From the NCBI GenBank assembly GCA_026122225.1, contig JANEZZ010001862.1, positions 620,001 through 684,000 on the forward strand: DNA of 64,000 bases, given 5' to 3'. Source of the DNA: Heloderma charlesbogerti. Lineage: Eukaryota; Chordata; Lepidosauria; Squamata; Helodermatidae. Below, piece by piece: positions 34,311 through 44,651 of the stretch; the first letter of the stretch is position 1, and the number at the start of each line of letters is the position of its first letter. The notes under the pieces are model-generated. The model was given only the letters and a program-made list of their open reading frames with translations. It made no database searches and had not been told where the DNA came from. A program made the translations under genes and the position numbers.

Positions 34311-34820
34311 GCTAGGCCAAGAGGCACTAAAATAGCACTGAGGTTATGCAGAAGAAATCACACCAACTAAAGGTTGGATAAAGGTTTATTAAGGTAAAAG
34401 GGGGGGGGTACAGGGAAAGGGAAGAATGGAAGTAGCAAGTTGCGCAAGAGGGCACAAAAGCCAAATTATTTAAACATACACAGAGAGCTTTATCCCAAGC
34501 CAAATGGGACACACACGCAAGCCAAAAATAATAAAGCTACCTGGCCTATCCTTACATACCTAAGTACAGGTTTCCCAGATAGCAACCAGCAATCTGCAGG
34601 TCCAGAACCACCAGGACAAAGGAAGACCCCATGCTGCTACCTCAGCCCTCTTTTAAAGCCCAGCCCTGGCAACCCAGGGCAGATTTTCCTTCAGCCAGTC
34701 ACTAGCTCAGCCCCTGGCTCCAAGAGGCTGGAACTCCCCACCAACTCCAACTGTTAGCACTTCCCAATTAGCAAGGACTGCACCTGGCCTTGAGCGAAGG
34801 GCCAAGGAGCCTGTAGATAA

Positions 34821-35272
34821 CAGGGTTCAGAGGAGGGCAACGAAGATGATCAGGGGACTGGAAACAAAGTCCTATGAGGAGAGACTGAAAGAACTGGGCA
34901 TGCTTGGCCTAGAGAAGACTGAGGGGTGATATGATAGCACTCTTCAAGTACTTGAAAGGTTGCCACAGAGGGGAAGGCCAGGATCTCTTCTCGGTCATCC
35001 CAGAGTGCAGGACACGGAATCATGGGCTCAAGTGACAGGAAGCCAGACTCCAGCTGAACATCAGGAAAAACTTCCTGACTGTCAGAGTGATACGACAAGG
35101 GAACCAATGACCTTGTCATTGTGGTGGGCTCTCCCACACTGGAGGCGTTCAAGATGAAGCTGGACAGCCACTTGTCAGGGATGCTTTCACTTGGGTTCCT
35201 GCATTGAGCAGGAGGTTGGACTCAATTGTCTTGTAGGCCCCTTCCAACCCTACTATTCTGTGATTCTATGAA
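34821..35272 (+). mobile_element. CR1 LINE 3' end, 5'-truncated
   Basis: Same subfamily as 57258-58665 but plus strand. Coding blocks RVQRRATKMIRGLE-KSYEERLKELG, LFKYLKGCHR and RLDSHLSGM are all recognisable at DNA level (for example AGGGCAACGAAGATGATCAG, CATCAGGAAAAACTTCCTGA). The end CTATTCTGTGATTCTATGA is the CR1 terminal octamer-type repeat. Frame is broken (a stop after AGAAGACTGAGGGG and an indel near 35100). Confidence 0.93.
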
Positions 35273-36530
35273 CATACAATTCCAGGTGGTTACATCAGAT
35301 GCGACAGCCCGGCCTAATCTCATGGTGGAAAACAGGACGTCATTCTTGACAGCCTACATCTCTCAGCAGCCCTAGCCAGCATAGCCAATGCTGAGGGATG
35401 TTGTAGGCTAAAAATCTAGGGTTGGCCAGCAGGCGAGGGGGGGCGTCAGTGGCGGGGGCGGTGGTGGTAGGAGCCCATCTGCAGCACTGTGCTGAGGGCT
35501 GCCTGGAGTCTGGCACAGCCCAGGAGCGGACAGGCTACGTGGTGCCCATGAGCACCAATGTGTCCCCAGACAGCTTCCTTGGTGCCCACTGAGACACCTT
35601 ATGCCTCCCCAATTTTTATTTTAAAGATATCTTTGTCTTTCCTTGCAGCTGAGTTTCCCTCAAAGTGAACTGGGAGCCTCTAGGGGCTGCCAGCTTACTT
35701 CCCCATGAATGCCTCCGGGGGAGGTTTCTTGTCCTTCGTGACTAGCCGTGCCCCCCTCCCCGCCCCCGGCAGCCATTTTATAGTTAGGCCCAGGAGAGTT
35801 CCTCAAATTTCCAAATGTGCACATGTGCCCAAGGGGTTTCCTACCCTTGGCCCAGAAGCTATTTGAAAGGGAAATGCCATCTCATGGGAACGATGATTGT
35901 TTAAAATCTTCCTGCAACCATGGATTTTTTCAAGGCCTCTGATTCTTCAAGGCCTCCCCACCTCCCTGTTCTTCAACCATTTCCCCCAAGCATGATGGAC
36001 AGTGAGGATGTGGAGATGCTGCTTTGAAGTGCAGAATCAGTCTGCAGGTGAAGATTAAGCTATGTCTTACTCAAAATGCAGTCAATGGTTTAAAAATAGT
36101 GGGTCTTAAGTTAAAATATGCACTGCTTTAATAATCTGGTTTTAATTTTTTTAAAAAAATCAAAAACTACTGCAAGACAACCAGGAAGTATCTCAAGTAA
36201 GGCCAATCAGCAATTTAGTAAAGCTTCAGTGATGACATTACTTGCATGATGGCATACTAGCCAGTTGCTGTTTCAAACTCATGCCATTCTTATCAATGAT
36301 TGACACAGGCGAAGGGGTAGGGGGACAATTCAGTCCATGCCACAGGCCCTGCTCATCAGATGAATATGCCATGCAGACAACTACAGCACACAGCAAAGTA
36401 ACGCACAGAGTTACCAGACCTGAGCATCATGCCTGGGGCGGACGGGGGGGGGGGGCACAACATATCGGAAAGGCATCATACCTTTTCATTCTGCTGCTGG
36501 TTGTAATGCAGATCTTGATGGGGAAAAGGG
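35273..36530. other. Intergenic with a small palindromic MITE and GC-rich patch
   Basis: At 35349-35411, GCCTACATCTCTCAGCAGCC and CTGAGGGATGTTGTAGGC form a foldback MITE. 35425-35780 is GC-rich but has few CpGs outside short runs, so I do not call a CpG-island promoter. The rest is AT-rich without exons. Confidence 0.5.
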
Positions 36531-36534
36531 AAAT

Positions 36535-36745
36535 AAAAAACAATAAAGTCTTGTGGCACTTCAAAGACTAACACGTTTGTTCTGGCATAAGATTTTGTGG
36601 ATCATAGCCCACTTCATGAGATGCGTGGGGTATTATGGAGATACGTAGCTGATGAAGTCAGCTAAAGCTTATGCTGGAATTAATTTGTTGGTCTTCAAAA
36701 TGCCACAAGACTCCGTTGTTTGACCACAATAAACTAACACAGCCA
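36535..36745. mobile_element. Penelope-like element fragments, inverted pair
   Basis: Two copies in opposite orientation: 36537-36633 (minus) and 36640-36745 (plus). Both have the signature 'TGATGAAGT..., AAAGCTTATGC, TTTGTTAGTCTTxAAG, TGCCACAAGACT', and the plus copy adds the end AACTAACACAGCCACC. CTGATGA at 36649-36655 and AAAGC-TTAT-GC after it correspond to the hammerhead-ribozyme core known from Penelope-like elements, here degraded. Confidence 0.62.
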
Positions 36746-38244
36746 CCCTCTGGAAAGAGGAATCAAGCAACTGAGTGGACAGTACAAAGCTTAATGAGAA
36801 CAGGGTGATCCTTCAATTCTGATACCATAATGTATGGTATCAAGAACAAAGTACAAAGTAAAAAAGAGATTGCTAATTTAGTAACTAATCCCTTACACAG
36901 AAAAACAACAGGGGGAGCCCCCCCCCACCTCCGATTCACAGGAGTGTAAAAAGATTCACGTATTTACGTCCTCAGCTTTGCTCCAGAAAAGTTCTTAGCA
37001 CTTGGAAGGCTCCTGTGATGTACACATAGGCTCCTGTGATGTACACATAAGCAGCAGTTTTTCGGAAATGAAACATGCCGTGTCAAAACTCAACAGCTTG
37101 ATCTGCTTCCAGCTGCATCATCAATGTGGCTTCAGGAATAGCCTCCAGCTGTGTCAGCTATTGAATAGTGAAAAGAAATGTAGGACAGGCACCACACAGA
37201 ACTGCATGGCACCAGTCAAGTCGTTAGACTGCATCAATCATGTTTGAGATGCGCCTTTTCCTCCTCCAGTTTGCACATTATCTTGGGGTTCATAGAATGG
37301 GTGTGGTAAATGCCACGTTTATGAGCTCAGATACGAACCAGATGATGATGATGCGGTTAAAATACCACCTGACAAGCATGAGGTAGCTCGGTAATGGACT
37401 ACCCAAGCAAAATAGCTAGCAGCAGGGAGAGGTGGGAAGTCTTAAGAGCGCTTCCCGATGGCCAGCGCCTAACACTTGTGCTTCAAAAGACATGGTGCAG
37501 CTATTCTGTCTTTTCCTCCTCGTTTTTTTTTTTTAATGGAAAGAAAAGAGACAAAAGTAGTAAAAACAAAGGGAGGGTTACAAAGGTAAGACAATGTCTG
37601 GACCTCCCCACAAAGTTCCATGAATAAGGCAGTGATGGCACAATAAAAGCCTCATCTGGAGTCACCCTTAAGACTCAGATGCGATTGCACCATTTCCTCC
37701 ATGACTTCTGGGTGGGGATTGGACAATGGCAGTAAATATAAGAGCTATCTGTGACTGGCCAAAGAGGCTTGAGGGCTTCAGCCAAATGGTTTGCCAGCTG
37801 GGATAAGTAGCTCTGAAGAGGAACGGAGTGCAACAGCCTCTGTTTCCTCTTAACTGGGGCCATTCCCTTTTGGGCCTGTAGGACAGAATAGGCTGGAGAG
37901 AGCCCAGTAATCTCACAGCGCAGTAGTGTTCATTTAAACAAATCTGCACTGGGAAGATTATTTATAGACTGTAGCCTGTATTCTATAACTTGAATGGTAA
38001 AATCATACGAGCAAACTTGACCTGGGGAAGAGTACAACATGTAACATGGCTGTTTTGAAGAACAGCAGCATTTCCTTTCGTTCAGATATTCTCACAATAT
38101 GGCTGTGTCATATGGAGTGCAAGATGTAGTAATAGATAACTATTCCATTCAGTCTATTCTACTTCATTACATTGGTATAAGTAAAATATTTTCTGTGTGG
38201 TGGTGCTGGTGGTGAAACATCTGGCACAAGTTGGGTGAATGTCT
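36746..38244. other. Intergenic, no gene recognised
   Basis: A 20-bp tandem duplication (GGCTCCTGTGATGTACACAT twice, 37007-37047) and a C-run near 36917 are the only structures seen. No exons. Confidence 0.55.
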
Positions 38245-38660
38245 AGGATGGGGTGGGCAACTTCTGGGGGTCTGGGGCCACTTCCCACCTCCCGGGACCC
38301 CCATGGGCCACACTGCTGCCGCTGCTGCTGCTCTGCCAACATTTGGCAGCACAGTGCCAAAAAAAGCAGTGGTTTCCTGCCACGTTTCAGTGGCAAACCA
38401 CAACAGAGGCCTACAAGGGACAAATTTAGCTTGAAAACAGAACAGAGGCCACTAGGAGGCTGGGGTGGGGAGGGGGCATTTGGGCCCTGTCTGGGGCCCA
38501 TTCCTGTTCTGGGACGTCTTGGATAGTTTTTAGGGGCTGAAGAGATCAAAATCTCACCAAGAACGTGTTTGCAAACATATAAGCTTCTGTGAAATAAGTA
38601 AAAGGCTATTTTTCTTTGTATGGCCTGGGGACCCCCCCCCACACACACACAGGGCCCATT
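38245..38660. mobile_element. Decayed hAT-like non-autonomous element
   Basis: Starts GATGGGGTGGGCAACTTCTG with GGGGTCTGGGGCCAC and ends GGCCTGGGGACCCCC, roughly inverted. GC-rich inside with a GCCGCTGCTGCTGCT run. Frames reading through it are compositional. Confidence 0.55.
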
Positions 38661-39239
38661 GGTTTAAAATATTGATGTAATACCTATCATCATAAATGGA
38701 TTCCAGGGCAGTTCACAACAATTAAACCACACACAACTTGAATAAACTCCACACACCGCTCCAAAACCACACTTCATTCCAATCAAACACATAGATAGAA
38801 ACAGCCATAAAAGCTCAACAGATTCTTAGTAAGTGGAAGGGGGGGTGCACTGTTCATCAGGCCTCGGCTCTTTGTGCACAATTGTGCAGCTTTGACGCAT
38901 GGGCAAAATAGATGCAGATGTCTTTCAGCATGGGCACCACAGCATACAATCCAGAGAGCTGCAAATATGGCCAAGTACAGGTGATAGTACAACTTCGGAC
39001 TTCAAGAGCGATGCCCCCTCTGCTTTATGGCAATCACTTTTGAGAATCAGTGAAGTTGCATGGGGTCTGCTGATATGGGTGGTAAAGGAGAGCTGTTTTT
39101 CCAAATACTGCCCCCCCACACTCTAAACATTGCACGTAATGCTTGGAGACCCTTGGGGCACCTGAAGCAAGTGTCCAGACTGTGAATTTTTCCACCAACC
39201 ATCTGCCACCCTGAGCAAATAAGACAAAGAAAACTAGCA
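38661..39239. other. Intergenic, no gene recognised
   Basis: Contains an L2/SINE-like tail remnant near 38680-38740 (GGGCAGTTCACAACAATTAA). Otherwise nothing identified. Confidence 0.55.
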
Positions 39240-40329
39240 ATTAAATGGATGATGTTGTATTTATTGCACAAAGTTCCCCTAAAATTGGGAATGGTTATTA
39301 TAATACAAGTGCACATCTTGGGAAATATATATACAAAAACAGAAAAGATAACAAGTATGTACATTTTGCCCAGCATATTACACATACCACCATCTACATA
39401 ATTTAGAGGAGACTGAAAACAAAACAAACAAAACCCTCTTGAAACGTCTACCTTAACTAATAGGGATTTTAAAAGGCAAGATTTAAAATCTTGCTTTGGA
39501 ATCCCCCACCCCCACCCCGTTTATGTGTGCTGTTTTTAGCAGCCCTGCATTTGCAAGCTGCAGATTTTTTTTTTTAGCATGTATGTACAATACACTTAAA
39601 TATTTCAGCCTTAAAATTAAGACATATTAATGGACATGGGGAATATTGCAAAAATCAAAAAGATTAGTTTTGTATACACATTGCTCTGAAAAGCATGATA
39701 CATTAAGAGGTCAACACTACAGTGCTGTTATAGTTCCCTTAAAAAAAAATTAAAAATCCAAACAGGTGTATGTAGTACCTTGATTTCACATGTACCATAA
39801 ACAAGTTATCAGTCACAGGAAAGCATGCCATCATGCCACAGTAACCATTCCAGCAATATCATTAGAATGAGCATTAAAAACCTTTAAAAAAATCTCAGAT
39901 GAACTGAATGCTTGGAGTAGATGGCTAGCATTAGGTTATCTAATGCCTTGGAGACATTCGAGAAACTACATCTACGGCAATGCTTATTACTGGTTGAAAA
40001 AGGGATCGTATCAAGTTGCCCTGCTGATCCTAGGAGTCGCTACAATTGCTAGTAAGGGTGTTGGGTTAGGGCAGAAGGGCTGGTGCACTGGAACATCACA
40101 CCCCCTGGTGTTACACAGAGGTTATGAGCTCACCCAGGAAATGGCTTGATGTTTTTGAGGCACCAATAGCCACCTGATGTAGCATGGCACCTGCGCACAC
40201 AGCTGTCACACTGCACAGAAATTCAGAGAGTAGGTGGGATGAATGAGAACTGGAGACAAATCATCTATATGCCTTCGTAAGCCACCATGGAACCAAGCAA
40301 CATCCATGCAAAATCCTGGGGTTCTGAAA

Positions 40330-40545
40330 GAGGCCCTTTAATGGGGAGGAGCCATTGCGCAGTAGTGGGCCACATGCTTTGCATGTAGGAGGTCCCAGAC
40401 TTAATCTCTGGCATTGCTACTTTCTCAACCAATAGGGCTCAGAAAGACCTCTTTCTGAGAGCTACTTCCAGTCAGAGTATACACTGTAAGGCTAAATGGG
40501 CCAGTGTTTTGACTCAATACAGGGAAGCTCCTTATACTTACAGCA
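40330..40545 (+). mobile_element. tRNA-derived SINE, near full length
   Basis: tRNA-like head AGTAGTGGGCCACATGCTTT, GCATGTAGGAGGTCCCAGAC, TTAATCTCTGGCAT (degenerate B box). Then the body AGAAAGACCTCTTTCTGAGA, CTTCCAGTCAGAGTATACAC and the end GACTCAATACAGGGAAGCTC. Defines the family also found at 22741, 32364, 33870 and 47395. Confidence 0.8.
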
Positions 40546-40874
40546 CTGAGACAGCATAGCAGGGAATTCTCGGTCCACTTGTATTGTATAGGATACCTCT
40601 GCAGCTATGTAAGAACACAAGCCCCTCTCTGTATACTGCAGCTGAAAGTCCAGGGTGTACAGCAGCAATCTACAGCTGACTCTCTCAAAACCATAGTAGG
40701 AAAATGACTATGGAAGATGTGTGCTTCAGACTATAGACTTCTAGACATAGGTCTCCTACCTACCACCTTATGTCGTTTGGGCCTTGAAGTATTCATTCGG
40801 AATAATGTCTAAAATTTAAGAAGGAAGGAAGGACAGAGGGACTAAACAGAAGACTTCATCTCTTAAATCTAAAC

Positions 40875-40984
40875 CAACCTTCCCCAACCTGGTGCCCTCC
40901 AGATGTGTTGGTCTACAACTCCCACTGGGAATGATAGGCATTGTAGCCCAACACACCTGGAGGGCACTAGGTTGGGAAAGGGTG
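40875..40984. mobile_element. hAT-like palindromic MITE
   Basis: Ends CAACCTTCCCCAACCTGGTG and the complement of CTAGGTTGGGAAAGGGTG. Arms are GTCTACAACTCCCACTGGGA and ATTGTAGCCCAACACACCTG. Flanks ATCTAAAC and GTCTAGGC differ by transitions only (5/8). Confidence 0.8.
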
Positions 40985-43177
40985 GTCTAGGCTCTCCCAC
41001 TGAGCAAATGCAGTAGTCTCATTGAAGTTGGCATGAGGCTGCTATCTCAAAACCACTTGTAGGACTTAAGTTGAACAAGTCAGCAAGTCATGCAATCGTT
41101 TTCAGGACTGCAAACTTCACCTGCACACAGGGCAATCGTTAAGAATTTTGTTAGATCAGTATGGGAATGCTTGGAGGCTTTTGTTGCTGCAGTCTCTGGA
41201 CCAAATATCCAGGATGACTGTTATTTGTAAGATACTCCATTGGCAGGTGGGGGGGGAGAGTACGTGTACTTACTCCGATTTTAGGTCCAAAGAGGAACCA
41301 CTTCCACTATTTATGGATTCTTGTTGTGGGGGAATAAGGATGCAACAGCTGAAGATTTTATGAAGCAGGTGCACTTAGACCACAGAAAAAGCCTGTTCTC
41401 TATAGCCGTCAGTGTTGGCTTTTGTTTACATACAGGCCTCTAGACCACGTTGTTCAAATCCATATTTTAGTTCAGTTAAAAACGTAAACTCTGGTCACTT
41501 GAGCAAAATAGCCACATGGGTAAAAATCTGATAATATATCAGATAATATCAGATTTATCAATCCCTTTATCAAAATAGGCTCCAATTTGAGTGTAAGGTT
41601 TGAACTCAAGCCAAGCCTATGTCTACAACCCAGCTATGGAAACAGAAAGAGGCACATGTGTGCAAAAAGCGCTCTCTGCCATAGTTAGCAGCAGGAGTCC
41701 TATGCACATATGGGGCTCTTGATCAAGGCTGGTTTGCTGCAAACCCAAGCCCAATTAGATTTCATTGCAACAAACAGGCTTTATGGCCATTTAACTGCAA
41801 GACAGCTGTTGGCAAATGTGATCTGCTGTGAAATCAGCCAGAGTACTTCAAGTCGAATGTTTTCACATCTGCTAGTTGAGGAAATAGTCTGATTTGCTAA
41901 GGCCTTTACCAACACAATTCTTATTAAATAAGACAGATGCAGTAGGAAGTATTCAGAGGCTGAAGCCACAGAGCTGCATTTGCAACAGCGAAAGCCACAT
42001 CAGGCATCTGGTAATTCCTGATAACCTTGGGGCTTGTAGAGATACTAAAAAAAGAAAAAAGAAAAAAGCAGGAGCAGGAGCAGTAGTTGCCCTGATATTG
42101 CCACCATATTGCTAGCCTCAGTCCTGCGATGATAGCATGGCAATGGTCTGGTTGTAATGGAGAAAGGGGTGGGAGGGGGAGGAGCCTTGCTGGTGGAGTA
42201 GGGTTGCAGAAGGAGCCTTGCTGCTTGTGGAAAACCCTGCCCAGGTTTTTTAATAAACAAAAAATAAATGGAAGACAAGTAACTCCAATACTAGAAAGGG
42301 TGAGCAGGGAGGCACACATAATTCAAAGAAAAAATGCATAAAGAAAATGGTCTGAAATGATAGGGCACTGCTACAGAAAATGAAGGTGGACTATGTTACG
42401 TTCTCCGATTATTATTTTAAAAATCTGCTTAAGGATGTATGCAATAAAATAGATGTGATTATCCATGAAAATACTAAAAAATGAAACATTTTAAAAGGCC
42501 CAAAATGCATAGGGACGGCATCCCTCTGTCATTAGTAATGTAACACACATCATCCAATGGGTGTGAGAGCAGTACATAAGAGTTCAAAAGTATTGATGCT
42601 GATAAGGGATTAGGAGAACTGCATTTCACAACCTCCACTGACTGTGTGAGTTCAGGATTTCTGTCCAAAGCAGGGAGGAAATACATTCTGTAGCCCCCAC
42701 CCCAAGCCCAGGAAAAGAAATAGAGAGTTTCAAGTGCGCTGTCATCGATCTCTCTCTCTCTCACAAAAGAAAAAAAAGAAATGAAATGTCTGTATAAGCC
42801 CTGAGAAATATCCAGCATGGTGGGAGTTATTTTAATGAATTCCAGAATATATTCCTTTGATTTTCATTGTGTGATGACATATGAAATCCAGAACCCTAAA
42901 AATTAACGTAATTAATGTCAAACATATTATTAGTGATGTCTGACTAGATGCAAGGGAAAATTAGCAAAACCTTTTAATGCAGCATCCCATTATTTAACCT
43001 GAGGTAGTAAAGCCTGTTCAGAATATCATCTATCCATCTACTGTATATATTTCTTATAAGTGATGGGTCCCTCATCAGAAATCTTTATTGTTGAATAAAG
43101 GACAGAACAGTAAAGGGGAACAGAAGGAGGGAACAAATTGCACATTAGTAACTACAACTTCTGGTTTTTGTACTTAG

Positions 43178-43257
43178 GGCTGCAGTCCTACCTGTACATA
43201 CCTGGGAGTAAGTCCCACTGAACTTACCTCCAAGTAGACATGCGCAGGATGGCACTG
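43178..43257. repeat. Short palindromic repeat, 'GCAGTCCTA...TGGGAGTAAGTCCCA' family
   Basis: About 80 bp: GGGCTGCAGTCCTACCTGTA, then CCTGGGAGTAAGTCCCACTG, ending AGTAGACATGCGCAGGATGG. The two halves are partly complementary (AGGATxGCACTG at the right end). Also seen at 52819 and 55031, so it is a dispersed MITE-like family. Confidence 0.65.
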
Positions 43258-43579
43258 TAAGCTAATTATTAATAACCAGGTTAGAAAAAGTGGTATCATC
43301 AGGGTACCTTGTCCAAAATGTTGCTGATACAACTGTTAAACAAAGGGGTGAAAACGCACCCAGCTTCAAAACGCTGTGATTTACCTGAGTATTTATGGGC
43401 AACATTTTTTCAGTACTCTCATCCTTCATCCAATTGTGGTTCTTATGGTATGAATTCTCTCTACTTCATACTATATGTCTGAAATCTGTAAAATGTGTGC
43501 AACCTTAAGTCCTACTGAAACCAATGAGATTTCAGTGCATAATTAAGCACTTAAATCCCCTGGATGTTAAAGGGACTTA

Positions 43580-44572
43580 AGGGCATGCATTTTTTTTATT
43601 GCACCCCAAAGTGGGACAAGATCAGAGTGAAGAAAGCCTTACAATTTTGTTTTTTTCCTTTTAGGAAAAATCAACAGTAACAAGATAGTACATGTATCTG
43701 ATGAAGTGGACAGTGTCTGCAAAAGCTTTTGCCAGAATAAATGTGTTCGTCTTTAAGGTGCCACAAGACTCTTTGAAGGTATTGCAAAGAAATTGCATTT
43801 TGAATCCTCTTTTCTAGCCCAAATGTTGTTTGTTTTCTGGAGTCCTTAGACAACAGCATCAAGATCGAAAGCATAGTATCAGTAACATACTCAAATTAAG
43901 GAGAATGTATACACATATATCTCTTCGCTTATACATCCAGGCTTTCTCCCGATGGAAAGTGCCTACAGATACTTTTCAGAGCAGAATATTATTCGTAGGC
44001 TACCTTCCCAACCCCCTATCTGCCTTTAAATGGCTTCCCCACCCCCACCCAGAAAAAAAGAGTTCTTCAGCATTTAACTTATAATGCTGAAATGGTAAAA
44101 ATTGTTACAAATAGCTGTAGCTTTATAATTATGCGTTTTAAATGATCCCCAAATTGGTACCAAGTAGCCATCTAGTTCCAGTCTCTTGTATAAACAGTAA
44201 CAGCTCTGTGTAGGGTGATGAAGCAGATCTTCATCCTGGTAATCCTGTAATTTAACAGTTTGTAGTTATATCCATTTTGGCAGTAATTACCCAAGCCATT
44301 TACAGTTCTCCAAGCTCTAGTGTCTTCTTTAGTGATCTGAGTCTTTGATCTAATTTTTAATTTTATTTTTTTTTATGAATGGGCAAGGAAAGAAGGGGGG
44401 AACGACTCCATTTGTTTGTGCATTGTGTTTTCAGTTGCAGAGGCACACAGTCAAGTCAGCAAGCTGTTCAGTTCACTTGCCTGCAGGCAGAAAAGAGCCT
44501 GGACAAGAGTGGTTCATGTCTGCTTCAATGTATTTTATAAAAAGAAAGTTATTGTCTTTGCCCTTTGGTATT
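43580..44572 (-). other. FNIP1: FNIP1 3'UTR, proximal part (distal end uncertain)
   Basis: Sequence directly after the FNIP1 stop, read on the minus strand, is AT-rich and apart from a Penelope-like fragment at 43690-43780 looks unique. Candidate AATAAA signals on the minus strand lie at 44362-44367, 43595-43600, 43084-43089 and much further down at 39260-39265. I chose the second as a minimal end. Use of the distal site would give an UTR of about 5.3 kb containing a SINE and a MITE. RNA data would be needed to choose. Confidence 0.5.
43690..43780 (+). mobile_element. Penelope-like fragment with degenerate hammerhead core
   Basis: Contains CTGATGA (43698-43704), then GTGGAC and GTCTGC that can pair completely (two G-U wobbles) around a short loop, then AAAA where GAAA is expected, then GC-TTTT-GC. 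It ends TTTAAGGTGCCACAAGACTC like the 36.6-kb copies. This arrangement is the minimal hammerhead ribozyme described from Penelope-like elements. The mutated GAAA makes activity unlikely. It lies in the probable FNIP1 3'UTR, antisense to it. Confidence 0.62.
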
Positions 44573-44651
44573 TTAGAGCAGAATCTGGGCGACATACGGA
44601 GAGTGGGTGCTTGCTACAGCTGCCAGTAAAGGGAGGTCACTTGATTCAATC
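44573..44651 (-). CDS. FNIP1: FNIP1 terminal coding exon and stop codon
   Basis: 79 coding nt: one base completes Gly, then 25 codons reading [20 protein letters not shown] and AQILL, then TAA at 44573-44575. The acceptor is CTTTTAG. The C-terminal end is identical to that of mammalian FNIP1 as I recall it, which fixes the gene's identity and orientation. The 3'UTR continues toward lower coordinates. Confidence 0.97.

Larger units (their letters stand above)
39240..43579. other. Downstream flank or extended 3'UTR of FNIP1
   Basis: About 4.3 kb without coding content. It contains a tRNA-derived SINE (40330-40545), a hAT-like MITE (40875-40984), a short palindromic repeat (43178-43257) and AT-rich stretches such as 39240-39900. 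A minus-strand AATAAA at 39260-39265, preceded by unique AT-rich sequence, could be the distal FNIP1 polyadenylation signal. Confidence 0.45.

Noticed and set aside
35425..35780. Possible CpG-island promoter for a neighbouring gene
   Set aside because: GC-rich but with few CpG dinucleotides outside short runs, and no exon follows on either strand.
38154..38648. 164-codon minus-strand open frame rich in Pro, Gln and Arg
   Set aside because: Lies in a GC-rich decayed transposon with a CTG-type run; several frames are open there for compositional reasons.
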